A stretch of 64,000 nucleotides of DNA, from positions 1-64,000 of the forward strand of contig DATCJO010000170.1 in the NCBI GenBank assembly GCA_036562765.1, written 5' to 3'. This DNA is from JAAYFT01 sp036562765. Its GTDB lineage: Bacteria; Bacillota; Clostridia; Tissierellales; Tissierellaceae. Under the pieces are notes generated by a model that ran no database searches, had not been told where the DNA came from, and worked only from the letters and a program-made list of their open reading frames with translations. This document shows positions 8,776 to 17,576 of the stretch, in pieces; positions within the stretch are counted from its first letter, which is position 1; the number at the start of each line of letters is the position of its first letter. Made by a program: the position numbers and the translations under genes.

Positions 8776-8955
8776 GTCACTTAGCTAAATAAATTAAAAG
8801 TATATATTGTTCATTTTTTCACCATATTCACATAATATTGCAATGGAAAAACTATTTCTATTTTGATGTAAAATTAATTATTATGTTAGACAATTTAATA
8901 ATTAAATAGTAAACTATAAGTGAGGGTATAAACCTAAATCATGGAGGTGCTTATG

Positions 8956-10155
8956 ATGTCATTTAATCTTGCGAGGCGTATGGAGTATATTAGAGCATCT
9001 GAAATTAGGGAATTATTAAAGCTTACTCAACAGCCTCACATCATATCATTTGCTGGAGGGATGCCAGCCCCAGAAGCTTTTCCCCTAGAAGAATTTAAAC
9101 AAATTAGCAAGGAAGTTCTAGAAAACTACGGAACAATAGCTCTACAATATGGACCTACTGAAGGATATTTCCCCTTAAGAGAAGCAATAGCAAAAAGAAT
9201 GAAAAAAATGAGTGTAGATGTTGAAGCAGAAAATATTTTAGTTACTAGTGGTTCACAACAAGGATTAGATTTTGCAGCAAAAATATTCATAAACCCAGGA
9301 GACATCATAGTATGTGAAAGCCCTACTTATTTAGGTGCAATAAACGCATTTAGAGCTTATGAACCTAGATTTGTGGAAGTTCCTACTGATGACTTTGGAA
9401 TGGACATGAATGCGCTAGAAGAAGTTTTGAAAAATAACGATAATGTAAAATTCATCTATGTTATACCAGATTTCCAAAATCCATCAGGAAGAACTTGGTC
9501 AGTTGAAAGAAGAAAACAACTAGTAGAACTTGCAAATAAGTACAATGTAGTTATTATAGAAGACAATCCTTATGGAGAATTAAGGTTTGAAGGTGAAATC
9601 TTACCAGCAATTAAGCATTTTGATACAGAAGGAAGAGTAGCATTTTTAGGAACATTCTCCAAGATATTATGCCCAGGATTTAGACTTGGCTGGGTAGCAG
9701 CAGATAAGGAATTATTAAATAAGTTTATCTTGGTAAAACAAGGTGCAGACCTGCAATCCAGTACAATCTCCCAAATAGAAACTGCTTTATACTTGCAAAA
9801 ATATGATTTGGATGCACATATCAAAAAAATTACATCCATCTATAAGCACAGAAGAGATGTAATGATGGATGCAATTAAAGAAGAATTCCCTGATGTTGTA
9901 AAATATACTTACCCAAATGGCGGGTTATTTACTTGGATAGTATTGCCTGAATACATCAATGCTAGAGAGCTTGCTGTAAAGGCTCTAGAATACAATGTTG
10001 CTTATGTACCAGGCGGTTCATTCTTCCCCAATGGAGGAAATGAAAATACAGCTAGATTAAACTATTCAAATATGAATGATGATAAGATAAGAGAAGGGAT
10101 AAGGTCCCTTGGAAAGGTAATAAAGGAGGCCTTAACAAAGGAAGCATTGGCGTAA
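8956..10155 (+). CDS. PLP-dependent class I aminotransferase, AAT-I/LysN-like (399 aa)
   Basis: A fold-type I aminotransferase of the 2-aminoadipate/aromatic/branched-chain group, converting amino acids to 2-oxo acids in the cytosol. Conserved features are ISFAGGMPAPEAFP, GSQQGLDF (about 99-106), PDFQNPSG (171-178), the EDNPYGEL loop and PLP lysine Lys236 in GTFSKILCPGFRLGW. ATG 8956 is seven bases after GGAGGT (8943-8948); the ATG at 8953 is a close alternative. The substrate cannot be fixed from sequence. In this genome it would feed 2-oxo acids to ferredoxin oxidoreductases such as IorAB. Confidence 0.9.
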   Translation: MSFNLARRMEYIRASEIRELLKLTQQPHIISFAGGMPAPEAFPLEEFKQISKEVLENYGTIALQYGPTEGYFPLREAIAKRMKKMSVDVEAENILVTSGSQQGLDFAAKIFINPGDIIVCESPTYLGAINAFRAYEPRFVEVPTDDFGMDMNALEEVLKNNDNVKFIYVIPDFQNPSGRTWSVERRKQLVELANKYNVVIIEDNPYGELRFEGEILPAIKHFDTEGRVAFLGTFSKILCPGFRLGWVAADKELLNKFILVKQGADLQSSTISQIETALYLQKYDLDAHIKKITSIYKHRRDVMMDAIKEEFPDVVKYTYPNGGLFTWIVLPEYINARELAVKALEYNVAYVPGGSFFPNGGNENTARLNYSNMNDDKIREGIRSLGKVIKEALTKEALA

Positions 10156-10163
10156 GATATTGA

Positions 10164-10192
10164 AATCCCCTCGAAAGAGGGGATTATTTTAT
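10164..10192 (+). terminator. Intrinsic terminator of the aminotransferase gene
   Basis: AATCCCCTC (10164-10172), GAAA tetraloop, GAGGGGATT (10177-10185), then ATTTTATT. Confidence 0.92.
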
Positions 10193-10595
10193 TGGAAAAT
10201 AGGCTTCTGTTGTAGTCCCTTCTCCTTCTGTCAAATCACCAATGGAAATAAATAGTCGTAAATTTTATTTTATACTTATTAATTTAGCACATTATTCGAT
10301 TAAATCAATATATTTTTTTGTTTTTTTGTAAATTTTTTAATTGAATTTACCTGTATTGTTATTTTCAATGGGATTATCCTGGAGATTTAGAAATGTAACC
10401 CTTATATTGTTATAGGATATGATTTACTATCTTAGGCTGCTTGGCATTGTTATATTTTATTTTAATTTTAAACTATATAAAATCTGACTTTTTGCTACTA
10501 TAATATTGTTATTATAAATTAATTTTAGTATTATAATTGGCTGAGAATGAAATTTTCAAATTAACTTAGGGCATAATCATATTAAATAAAAACGC
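10193..10595 (+). other. AT-rich non-coding gap
   Basis: About 400 bases with no credible gene. A stop-free minus-strand run of about 26 codons ending near 10190 has no start codon or ribosome site. Homopolymer T tracts occur near 10310-10340. I see no conserved RNA structure before the rpsF promoter. Confidence 0.5.
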
Positions 10596-10624
10596 TTGCA
10601 ACTTTTAAAAAGGAATGTTATAAT
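10596..10624 (+). promoter_or_regulatory. Promoter of the rpsF-ssb-rpsR operon
   Basis: TTGCAA (10596-10601), a 17-base spacer and TATAAT (10619-10624). The start of transcription is predicted near 10631. Confidence 0.85.
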
Positions 10625-10630
10625 ACATTG

Positions 10631-10685
10631 GTAATCCTTGCTCTATATAAAATATAGGGCCGATAGTCCATAAGGAGGTGAAAGC
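10631..10685 (+). promoter_or_regulatory. Candidate S6:S18 autoregulatory leader of rpsF
   Basis: The short leader can fold so that TCCTT (10635-10639) pairs with AAGGA (10672-10676) of the rpsF ribosome site. Inside that closing helix lies a hairpin, CTATAT/ATATAG (10643-10657), then GGCCGATAGTCC (10658-10669) with an exposed CCG. Leaders of rpsF operons in many bacteria carry a CCG-containing motif bound by the S6:S18 complex, mimicking 16S rRNA. The match here is by eye; the exact helix order is inferred. Confidence 0.5.
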
Positions 10686-10970
10686 ATGAGGAAGTATGAA
10701 TTATTAGTTATCTTCTACCCTGGCGAAGATGAAAAGAGAACCCAAGTCCTAGAAAGGTTTAAAGGTATAATAACTGAGGACGGGGGCAATATTACAGACA
10801 TTAATGAATGGGGAAATAGGAAACTAGCATACGAAATCAATGGCCAAACAGAAGGATATTATGTGATCATTAACTTTGAAGGTACACCAAAGGTTACTCA
10901 AGAGTTAGACAGGGTTGCTAGGATTTCCGATAGCGTTATGAGACACATGATCGTTAGAGAAGATGAATAG
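10686..10970 (+). CDS. rpsF: 30S ribosomal protein S6 (94 aa)
   Basis: A small-subunit protein that binds with S18 on the 16S platform. Recognised by MRKYELLVIFYPGEDEKRT, GNRKLAYEINGQTEGYYVIINFEG and the closing DSVMRHMIVR. Normal length. AAGGAGGTG precedes the ATG. First gene of rpsF-ssb-rpsR, the common Firmicute order, with a consensus promoter and a probable autoregulatory leader upstream. Confidence 0.98.
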   Translation: MRKYELLVIFYPGEDEKRTQVLERFKGIITEDGGNITDINEWGNRKLAYEINGQTEGYYVIINFEGTPKVTQELDRVARISDSVMRHMIVREDE

Positions 10971-10988
10971 TCTTAGGTGGGTGAGAAT

Positions 10989-11420
10989 ATGAACAGTGTT
11001 GTATTGGTCGGGAGGTTAACTAGAGATCCCGAGTTGAGATATTTGCCTATGACAGGAAATCCTGTTACAAGGTTTACATTGGCTGTGGATAGAGGATTGT
11101 CAAAAGAAAAGAAACAGGAAATGGAGGCTAAAAATCAGCCTACTGCAGACTTTATAAACATAGTAGTATGGGGTAAAGCTGCAGAAAACTGTGCCAATTA
11201 CTTGACAAAAGGTCGATTGGTGGCAGTCCATGGGAGACTTCAAACCAGCACTTATGAAAAAGATGGCGTAAGGAGATATACAACAGAAGTTGTAGCAAAT
11301 CAGGTTGAATTCCTAGAATGGGGTGACACCAATAAGAATATGGACTTTGATAATTCCGATTTAGATTTTGGAGAAATCGAAGGATTCCACCCAACCGACG
11401 ATGATGATATTCCATTCTAG
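10989..11420 (+). CDS. ssb: Single-stranded DNA-binding protein (143 aa)
   Basis: An N-terminal OB fold (MNSVVLVGRLTRDPELRY, FINIVVWGKAAENCANYL, VHGRLQTSTYEKDGVRRY) is joined by a short acidic linker to the partner-binding tail DDDDIPF. It coats single-stranded DNA in replication and repair. Start ATG 10989, eight bases after AGGTGG; an in-frame GTG at 10977 overlaps that ribosome site. The linker is short compared with E. coli SSB, as in many clostridia. Confidence 0.97.
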   Translation: MNSVVLVGRLTRDPELRYLPMTGNPVTRFTLAVDRGLSKEKKQEMEAKNQPTADFINIVVWGKAAENCANYLTKGRLVAVHGRLQTSTYEKDGVRRYTTEVVANQVEFLEWGDTNKNMDFDNSDLDFGEIEGFHPTDDDDIPF

Positions 11421-11435
11421 AAGGAGGGTATGAAG

Positions 11436-11660
11436 ATGCAAAGAAAGTATAAGCCTAAGAAAAGAGTTTGCAGTTTCTGTATAGAAAAAATTGATCATAT
11501 AGATTATAAAGATGTAAATAGGCTTAAAAAATACATCACAGAAAGAGGAAAGATAATTCCAAGAAGAATTTCCGGAAACTGTGCAAAACATCAAAGAGAG
11601 CTTACAAATGCTATAAAGAGAGCAAGACAAGTAGCATTGCTACCATATAGTGCAGACTAA
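11436..11660 (+). CDS. rpsR: 30S ribosomal protein S18 (74 aa)
   Basis: Recognised from VCSFCIEKIDHIDYKDVNRL and the basic C-terminal part (KIIPRRISGNCAKHQRELTNAIKRAR). Cys residues (CSFC, and C in GNCAKH) show the zinc-binding (C+) form of S18. ATG 11436 is eight bases after AAGGAGG; the ATG at 11430 is only two bases from it and less likely. Last gene of the operon, whose terminator begins at the stop codon. Confidence 0.97.
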   Translation: MQRKYKPKKRVCSFCIEKIDHIDYKDVNRLKKYITERGKIIPRRISGNCAKHQRELTNAIKRARQVALLPYSAD

Positions 11661-11686
11661 GAGAGGGGTACCCTCTCTTTTTTTAT
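11659..11686 (+). terminator. Terminator of rpsF-ssb-rpsR
   Basis: GAGAGGG (11661-11667) pairs with CCCTCTC (11671-11677), flanked by A/T pairs, then a run of seven or more T. Confidence 0.9.
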
Positions 11687-11715
11687 TTGACTTATGGATT
11701 TATACTTTGTATTAT
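11687..11715 (+). promoter_or_regulatory. Promoter of the MazG-like/yybS/gdpP/rplI/dnaB operon
   Basis: TTGACT (11687-11692), a 17-base spacer and TATTAT (11710-11715). It begins right at the end of the preceding terminator. Confidence 0.75.
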
Positions 11716-11751
11716 TTTAATAAGGTAAGTTTTAAATAAAGGGTGGGGGAA

Positions 11752-12072
11752 ATGCAAAACAGGGATATAGATATTATAAAGAATATGAGGACCATAGAAT
11801 GGCTTAAGGCACAGCTATTAAGCTCTATAGCAAACCTCTACGATGCACTGGCAAATGGAGAAGAAAATACGAAAGAGAATCTTGAAGACCTCATTTCGAA
11901 TATAATATTGGAAGCTCTGCTTCTAGGGAAAAGGCTTGGACTTAAGTACGAAGATATAGTATCAGCTTTAAAGGAAAATATTAAAATAAATTTAATAGAA
12001 GAGCATAAAATAGAAAAATGGTATGGAGATTTAAGCCTACTGCTTGAATTTATTGATAAAGGAAAGAATTAG
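11752..12072 (+). CDS. MazG-like family protein (106 aa)
   Basis: An all-helical small protein of the MazG-like family (RTIEWLKAQLLSSIANLYDAL, ENLEDLISNIILEALLLGKRLGL). True MazG-type NTP pyrophosphatases carry an EExxE metal motif; only a partial acidic helix is seen here, so activity is uncertain. GGGTGGGGGA precedes ATG 11752. First gene of the yybS-gdpP operon, a position it holds in many clostridia. Confidence 0.8.
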   Translation: MQNRDIDIIKNMRTIEWLKAQLLSSIANLYDALANGEENTKENLEDLISNIILEALLLGKRLGLKYEDIVSALKENIKINLIEEHKIEKWYGDLSLLLEFIDKGKN

Positions 12073-12083
12073 AGGTGAAATCT

Positions 12084-13037
12084 TTGGGCAATAATGATAA
12101 GATGAAAAAAAGCATTCTTGAAAGTTTAGCTGTAATATCAGTAATGGTTGTATATGTTGCATTTGGAGTGCAATTTATACCAATATTAATGTTATTTATT
12201 CCCCTACCATTTATAATATTAGGTGTGAGAAATCATATATATAATAATATAATGGGCATGGTTTTTACATCCATAATAATCCAGTTTCTGATGGGCAATA
12301 CTTATGGGACATCAATGGTGTTATTGTTTGTACCTTTAAGTATTGTAGCTAATTATTGTTTAAAATACAGAAAGAACAGCATGGAATCCATACTTATATC
12401 AACAGCAGCGTTTTTCCTATCTTTTCTTTTAATGATATTTTTAGGGCAAGTAGTTTCAGATTTCAATTTTAGTAAGCAGATAGAAAGTATTTTAACCCAG
12501 TCTATAAATGCTCAAATTGAAGCAATTAAAGAGCTGGGAGCATCAACTCAAGAAATAGCTACGATAACTGAAGCTTTAGAGGACCAAAGCAGGTCTATTC
12601 TCATAAGAATACCTGCACTTTTGATAGCCATTTCCTTTTTTACTGCTTATATAAATGTATTCATTGCAACCTTCATACTTAGGAAAATGGGGCACAATTA
12701 TGTACCTGAACAAAAATTTTCAACATTTAAGTTGCCCAATAATATAGTTCCTGGCGTTGGCGTAATGCTTTTAACTGCCTTTTTCTTGAATGAATTAAAG
12801 GTTCAGTATCATGAAGCTTTACTTATGAATATTACATTCTTAGTGGGATTTATTTTTATAGTACAAGGGCTAGCTGTTTTGGATTATCTAATGGTTAAGT
12901 TTAGGATAAAGCCTATTTTTAGGTTTATTATATTAATTTTGAACATTTTTGTATTTCCAATAAGCACTTTACTGTTTATCATTGGAGTAATGGATAGCAT
13001 ATTTGATTTTAGGAAACTTAGAATGCAGAGATCCTAA
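12084..13037 (+). CDS. yybS: YybS family membrane protein, DUF2232 (317 aa)
   Basis: An integral membrane protein with about eight hydrophobic segments and one hydrophilic loop (residues about 130-170, SKQIESILTQSINAQIEAIK). The family sits directly upstream of gdpP and rplI in Firmicutes and its function is unknown. TTG 12084 is chosen because it lies eight bases after AGAGG; the in-frame GTG 12075 overlaps that site and ATG 12102 has none. Rare start codon use is worth checking. Confidence 0.85.
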   Translation: MGNNDKMKKSILESLAVISVMVVYVAFGVQFIPILMLFIPLPFIILGVRNHIYNNIMGMVFTSIIIQFLMGNTYGTSMVLLFVPLSIVANYCLKYRKNSMESILISTAAFFLSFLLMIFLGQVVSDFNFSKQIESILTQSINAQIEAIKELGASTQEIATITEALEDQSRSILIRIPALLIAISFFTAYINVFIATFILRKMGHNYVPEQKFSTFKLPNNIVPGVGVMLLTAFFLNELKVQYHEALLMNITFLVGFIFIVQGLAVLDYLMVKFRIKPIFRFIILILNIFVFPISTLLFIIGVMDSIFDFRKLRMQRS

Positions 13038-13050
13038 TAGGAGGATTTGT

Positions 13051-15048
13051 ATGAAAAATAAAATATTAGAATGGTTAGACAGCTATCTATATCTTATTGT
13101 AATTGGGTTATTGAGCATAATAATAGTATTTTATCAACCAATACTAGGAACCATAGGTATTGTATTATTAGGCTATTTAATCTTTCACAATATAAAGAAT
13201 GTAAAGAAGAAAAATGATGAATTTAAAAAATTCGTAGAAGGCTTGTCTGATGAGTTTGAATCTGCAACAAAACATGCCATATTTAACATGCCATTTCCAT
13301 TGGTTATGGTTGATGAAAATGGATTTATTCGTTGGTATAATACGCCATTTTTAAAGATGGTCAATGATTCAGACATATTGAATAAGGAAATAATGAGCTT
13401 AATTCCAGGATTAAATATTGATGATGTGTTAAAAGATGGGGAGCTAAAGCCTATTGATATAAAGTATAATGATAAAAATTATAAAGTTTACCCTAATCTA
13501 GTAGATACAAGTAAAACCCGAAGCCCTAATAACAAAATAGTGATGCTTTACTGGGTGGACAATACAAAATATGTAGAACTGGCTCAAAAATATGTAAATG
13601 AAAAATTAGTAGTTGCTTTAATTTATGTAGACAATTATGATGATGTAAAGAACAACACTCCTGAAGTAAATAGGCCTTTAGTTTTGGCTGAAATAGATAA
13701 GAATATCAATTCCTATTTTTCCAAATATAATGGTGTAGTTAGAAAATATGAAAATGATAAATACTTTGTAATAATAGAATATAGTGGCTTTAAAGCTATA
13801 GAATCTAAGAAATTTGACATATTGGACCAAATGAGGGAACTAAATTTAGGAAATACTATTCCAATAACCTTGAGTATTGGTGTAGGTGCAGATGGCAATA
13901 ATCCTAATAGTGCTTATGAAAATGCTAGGGCTGCTATTGATATTGCTTTAGGTAGAGGCGGAGACCAAGCAGTTGTTCATACTGGCAATAATTTAAGGTT
14001 TTATGGCGGAAGGACAAAAGCAGTTGAAAAGCGAAATAAAGTAAAGGCAAGGGTTATTGGCTATGCATTAAGGCAGTTAATAGACCAAGCAGATAGGGTA
14101 TTTGTAATGGGCCATAAAAATCCAGACATGGATTCCTTTGGCGCAGGCATAGGTGTATTGCGGGCAGTAAAAAATAGGAATAAAGAAGGCTATTTAGTGC
14201 TAAAAGGGGAAAATCCATCTATTAAAAACATATATGAAAGGATGAAAAGTGAACAGCCTGAGCTATTGGATAATATAGTTACTCCAGAGGCAGCACTGGA
14301 AATGGCTGATGAAAATTCGTTGCTCATTTTAGTTGATAATCATAAGCCTAGTTTTACAGAAGAGCCTGAACTTTTGGATATTATAAATAAGGTGGTTGTA
14401 ATTGACCATCATAGAAGAGGAGTAGAGTTTATTAACGACCCAGTCTTAATATACTTGGAACCGTATGCTTCTTCTACTTGTGAATTGGTAACAGAAGTAT
14501 TATCATATATGAGTGAGAAAACTAACTTAACAAAATTTGAAGCAGAGGCTCTGCTTGCTGGTATTGCACTGGATACCAAGAACTTCAGCTATCAAACGGG
14601 AGTTAGGACCTTTGAAGCTGCATCAGTTCTAAAAAGGGCAGGAGCAGATACTACCGTAGTTAGACAGTTGTTCAGGGATGACTACAATACATTCCTATAT
14701 AAAGCTGAGATTATAAAGTCATCAAAGATAGTATTTGATAAAATAATAATTGGAAGACTGGAAAGGGAAATGGAAGATTCTCTTTTAATTGCTGCCCAAG
14801 CTGCAAATGAGCTGTTAAACATCAATGGAATAGAAGCTTCCTTTGTAATGACTTATATGAATAATAAAATCCATATTAGCGGAAGGTCTATTGGCAACAT
14901 AAGTGCTCAATTGATTCTTGAAAAGCTAGGAGGCGGAGGGCATTTGACTAGTGCAGGAACCCAAGTAGACAGTACCGATATTGATGAGGTTGAAAAAAGG
15001 CTTATAGATGTAATTGCTGAATATTTAAAGGAAGGTGAAAAGGAATGA
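13051..15048 (+). CDS. gdpP: Cyclic-di-AMP phosphodiesterase GdpP (665 aa)
   Basis: Degrades cyclic di-AMP to pApA at the membrane, and so controls potassium and cell-wall homeostasis. Domains in order: two transmembrane helices (about 12-46), PAS-like (about 70-150), degenerate GGDEF (about 180-310), DHH (about 345-500, with HKNPDMDSFG and IDHH) and DHHA1 (about 580-655, LGGGGHLTSAG). The catalytic Asp/His set is intact. AGGAGG precedes ATG 13051. The end overlaps rplI by four bases (ATGA). Confidence 0.96.
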   Translation: MKNKILEWLDSYLYLIVIGLLSIIIVFYQPILGTIGIVLLGYLIFHNIKNVKKKNDEFKKFVEGLSDEFESATKHAIFNMPFPLVMVDENGFIRWYNTPFLKMVNDSDILNKEIMSLIPGLNIDDVLKDGELKPIDIKYNDKNYKVYPNLVDTSKTRSPNNKIVMLYWVDNTKYVELAQKYVNEKLVVALIYVDNYDDVKNNTPEVNRPLVLAEIDKNINSYFSKYNGVVRKYENDKYFVIIEYSGFKAIESKKFDILDQMRELNLGNTIPITLSIGVGADGNNPNSAYENARAAIDIALGRGGDQAVVHTGNNLRFYGGRTKAVEKRNKVKARVIGYALRQLIDQADRVFVMGHKNPDMDSFGAGIGVLRAVKNRNKEGYLVLKGENPSIKNIYERMKSEQPELLDNIVTPEAALEMADENSLLILVDNHKPSFTEEPELLDIINKVVVIDHHRRGVEFINDPVLIYLEPYASSTCELVTEVLSYMSEKTNLTKFEAEALLAGIALDTKNFSYQTGVRTFEAASVLKRAGADTTVVRQLFRDDYNTFLYKAEIIKSSKIVFDKIIIGRLEREMEDSLLIAAQAANELLNINGIEASFVMTYMNNKIHISGRSIGNISAQLILEKLGGGGHLTSAGTQVDSTDIDEVEKRLIDVIAEYLKEGEKE

Positions 15049-15491
15049 AGGTAATATTATTGAAAGACGTGAAGGGATTAGGCAAAGCTGGAGAACTTGC
15101 TAATGCAAAGGATGGATATGCAAGAAATTTCTTATTTCCAAAGGGACTAGCTATAGAAGCTACACCTGCTAATTTGAAGAAATGGGAAGAGCAAAAGAAA
15201 TTGGAAGCTCAAAAGAAGGAAAAGGAATATAAAGAGGCTTTGGAATTGAAGAAGAAAATTGAGTCTTTAACAGTGGAGATTAAAGCAAAGGCTGGAGAAG
15301 GGGGAAAACTTTTTGGCGCCATAACTTCAAAGGACATAGCAGATGCTTTGAAATCCCAACACAATATCGATATAGATAGAAGGAAGATTGAATTAAAGGA
15401 AAATATAAAATCATTAGGTATAGTTCAAGTGGATGTCAGAGTTTATACAGAAGTGTTGGCCAAGCTTAATGTAAAAATAACTGAACAGTAA
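15045..15491 (+). CDS. rplI: 50S ribosomal protein L9 (148 aa)
   Basis: The N-terminal domain is recognised from VILLKDVKGLGKAGELANAKDGYARNFL, written here only in part (KDVKGLGKAGE, GYARNFLFPKGLA). A long charged helix (residues about 45-75) and the C-terminal domain (GEGGKLFGAITSKDIADAL) follow. Normal length. Its start overlaps the gdpP stop, indicating translational coupling, as in other Firmicutes. Confidence 0.97.
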   Translation: MKVILLKDVKGLGKAGELANAKDGYARNFLFPKGLAIEATPANLKKWEEQKKLEAQKKEKEYKEALELKKKIESLTVEIKAKAGEGGKLFGAITSKDIADALKSQHNIDIDRRKIELKENIKSLGIVQVDVRVYTEVLAKLNVKITEQ

Positions 15492-15516
15492 GGAGTTGGT
15501 TCAAATAGATACTCAA

Positions 15517-16842
15517 ATGATGGGAAGGATACCGCCTCATAGTATTGAGGCTGAGCAGTCAGTTCTTGGGGCTATGATTTTAGATAGGGAAGCCATAAAT
15601 ATAGCAGTAGAAATGATAAAACCTGAAGACTTCTATAAAGAAGCCCACAGGGAAATATTTGAGGCCATATTGAATCTGTACAACAAAAATGAACCAGTGG
15701 ATTTAATTACTTTGGCTGAAGAATTGAAAAGGCGTGGCACCTTGGAAAATATAGGCGGCGTTACTTATCTTGCTGATTTGTCAAGTGGTGTTGCAACTAC
15801 TGCAAATACAAAATACTACTGTAAGATTATTGAGGAAAAATCCACATTAAGGAAGCTCATTAAATCCTGCAATGAAATAATCTTAAAATCCTATGAGAAT
15901 CTGGAAGAAGTAAATGCAATAATTGAGCAAGCTGAGAAATCCATATTTGACATTACCTTAGGTAAACAAAGAGAAGGGTTTGCACCCATTAATGAAGTAT
16001 TGCTAAAAAGCTTCTCAAAGATTGAGGAAAGGGCAGCATCTCAAAACCCAATAACAGGAATTACTACTGGTTTTATAGATTTAGATTATAAGCTTTCTGG
16101 ATTACAAAGGTCAGACTTGATTTTGGTTGCAGCTAGGCCCTCCATGGGGAAAACAGCCTTTGCTTTAAATTTAGCAACTAATGCTGCTTTAAAAGGCGGA
16201 GCAAAGGTTGCCATATTTTCGCTGGAAATGTCTAAAGAGCAGCTTGTTCAAAGGATGATTTCTGCAACAGCTCATGTAGATTTACAAAAGATTATATCAG
16301 GAAGGCTGTCAGAAGATGAATGGATACAGATAATAAATGCCATGGGACCTTTATCCCAAGCTCAAATTTTCATAGACGATACTGCTGCAATATCTCTTAT
16401 GGAGATGAAGGCAAAATGCAGAAGGCTAAAAATTGAAAAAGGCCTAGACTTAATCCTAATAGACTATCTGCAATTGATGCAGTCAGAAAGCCGCCATGAA
16501 AATAGGCAACAGGAAATATCAGCTATTTCGAGAGGGCTAAAGGCATTGGCAAAGGAATTGGAATGCCCAGTAGTAGCGTTATCTCAGTTAAGCCGTGCAC
16601 CAGAATTAAGGTCAGACCACAGGCCAATACTGTCAGACTTAAGGGAATCTGGAGCCATAGAACAGGATGCAGACGTAGTCCTTTTCTTATATAGGGATGA
16701 GTACTATAATCCAGACACTGACAAGAAAAACATTGGGGAAGTAATTATTGCAAAACATAGGAATGGACCTACAGGAAGTGTCGAGCTGGTATTTAAAAAG
16801 GAATTTACCAAATTTGTCAATATGGCTAAAGAACAGCAATAA
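15517..16842 (+). CDS. dnaB: Replicative DNA helicase DnaB (441 aa from ATG 15517)
   Basis: Hexameric 5'-3' helicase of the replication fork (called DnaC in Bacillus). The N-terminal domain (IPPHSIEAEQSVLGAM) and RecA-like C-terminal domain (Walker A ARPSMGKTA, Walker B LDLILIDYLQL, arginine region DHRPILSDLRESGAIEQDAD) are complete. The start is odd: AAGGAG (15490-15495) is directly followed by TTG 15496, too close to be used, while ATG 15517 and 15520 are 21-24 bases away. Only ATA 15505 sits at ideal distance. I give ATG 15517 as the least unusual start. Confidence 0.95.
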   Translation: MMGRIPPHSIEAEQSVLGAMILDREAINIAVEMIKPEDFYKEAHREIFEAILNLYNKNEPVDLITLAEELKRRGTLENIGGVTYLADLSSGVATTANTKYYCKIIEEKSTLRKLIKSCNEIILKSYENLEEVNAIIEQAEKSIFDITLGKQREGFAPINEVLLKSFSKIEERAASQNPITGITTGFIDLDYKLSGLQRSDLILVAARPSMGKTAFALNLATNAALKGGAKVAIFSLEMSKEQLVQRMISATAHVDLQKIISGRLSEDEWIQIINAMGPLSQAQIFIDDTAAISLMEMKAKCRRLKIEKGLDLILIDYLQLMQSESRHENRQQEISAISRGLKALAKELECPVVALSQLSRAPELRSDHRPILSDLRESGAIEQDADVVLFLYRDEYYNPDTDKKNIGEVIIAKHRNGPTGSVELVFKKEFTKFVNMAKEQQ

Positions 16843-16847
16843 AACTT

Positions 16848-16930
16848 TAATGCACAATTCACAGATTACAGTTGGGAATTGTGCATTAATATTAAGTATT
16901 AGTTTGTATACTAATTGTGCATTGCAGTTG
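16848..16930. repeat. Palindromic intergenic element, copy A
   Basis: TAATGCACAATTC (16848-16860) is a perfect 13-base inverted repeat of GAATTGTGCATTA (16876-16888). A third half copy, AATTGTGCATTG, lies at 16913-16924. The hairpin may also terminate dnaB transcription. The motif recurs near 21.8 kb and 37.5 kb. Confidence 0.75.
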
Positions 16931-16962
16931 ATAATACTGTTGATTGGAAGCGGAGGTTCTTT

Positions 16963-17565
16963 ATGGAAATAAAGGGGAGAAGAGTTACCATAAGAGAATT
17001 GCAGTTGGAAGATGTATTTGAAATGAGAAAATGGGGAAAGCATGAAAATCCTTTATTAGAAGATTATAACTTTCCAGATATGACTGATAGGGAAATAAGG
17101 CTATGGTACAAGATGAAAGTAAACAGCATGTTTAACAAGTACTATGGCATAAGAAATGAACACAATGAATTAATAGGATACATGGGGATTAAAGGAATAA
17201 AGATTTTTAGAAGGGAAGCCACTTTAGGAATTGTATTAGATCCAAATCATGTTAACCAGGGATACGGAACTGAAATATTGGATACATTTCTTAACTATTA
17301 CTTTACACAGATGAAAATGAGGAAGATGATATTAGAGGTTGCAGAATTCAACAAGCGTGCATATCGGGTTTATGAAAAAATTGGTTTTAAGCCTGTCGGA
17401 TACTACCTTGATGAGTTTTTCAATCAAAACCTTGATTTAACAGATCCCCATTATTTAGCAGAAAAATCTTCTTTTGTAATCAGTGGTGAAAAGATATATA
17501 ATTATATTTACAAAATGGTACTGACAAAGAAGAGATTTTTCCAGCTTAAAAATACGAGGGCTTAG
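16963..17565 (+). CDS. GNAT family N-acetyltransferase (200 aa)
   Basis: An RimJ/RimL/SpeG-like acetyltransferase: ATLGIVLDPNHVNQGYGTEI carries the acetyl-CoA loop (QGYGTE), and AYRVYEKIGFKPVGYY is motif B. Acceptor unknown. The start ATG 16963 follows GGAGGT; an upstream in-frame start would read through repeat copy A. It leads a run of genes that continues with the helicase-loading proteins, so the cotranscription may be incidental. The C-terminal 40 residues are unusual for the family (ASKHYLAEKS-like region, not recognised). Confidence 0.85.
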   Translation: MEIKGRRVTIRELQLEDVFEMRKWGKHENPLLEDYNFPDMTDREIRLWYKMKVNSMFNKYYGIRNEHNELIGYMGIKGIKIFRREATLGIVLDPNHVNQGYGTEILDTFLNYYFTQMKMRKMILEVAEFNKRAYRVYEKIGFKPVGYYLDEFFNQNLDLTDPHYLAEKSSFVISGEKIYNYIYKMVLTKKRFFQLKNTRA

Positions 17566-17576
17566 GAGCTGATTTT

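Noticed and set aside
10185..10262. Minus-strand stop-free run of about 26 codons with plausible composition
   Set aside because: No ATG/GTG/TTG with a ribosome site and no family likeness; probably chance, or too little left to call a gene remnant.
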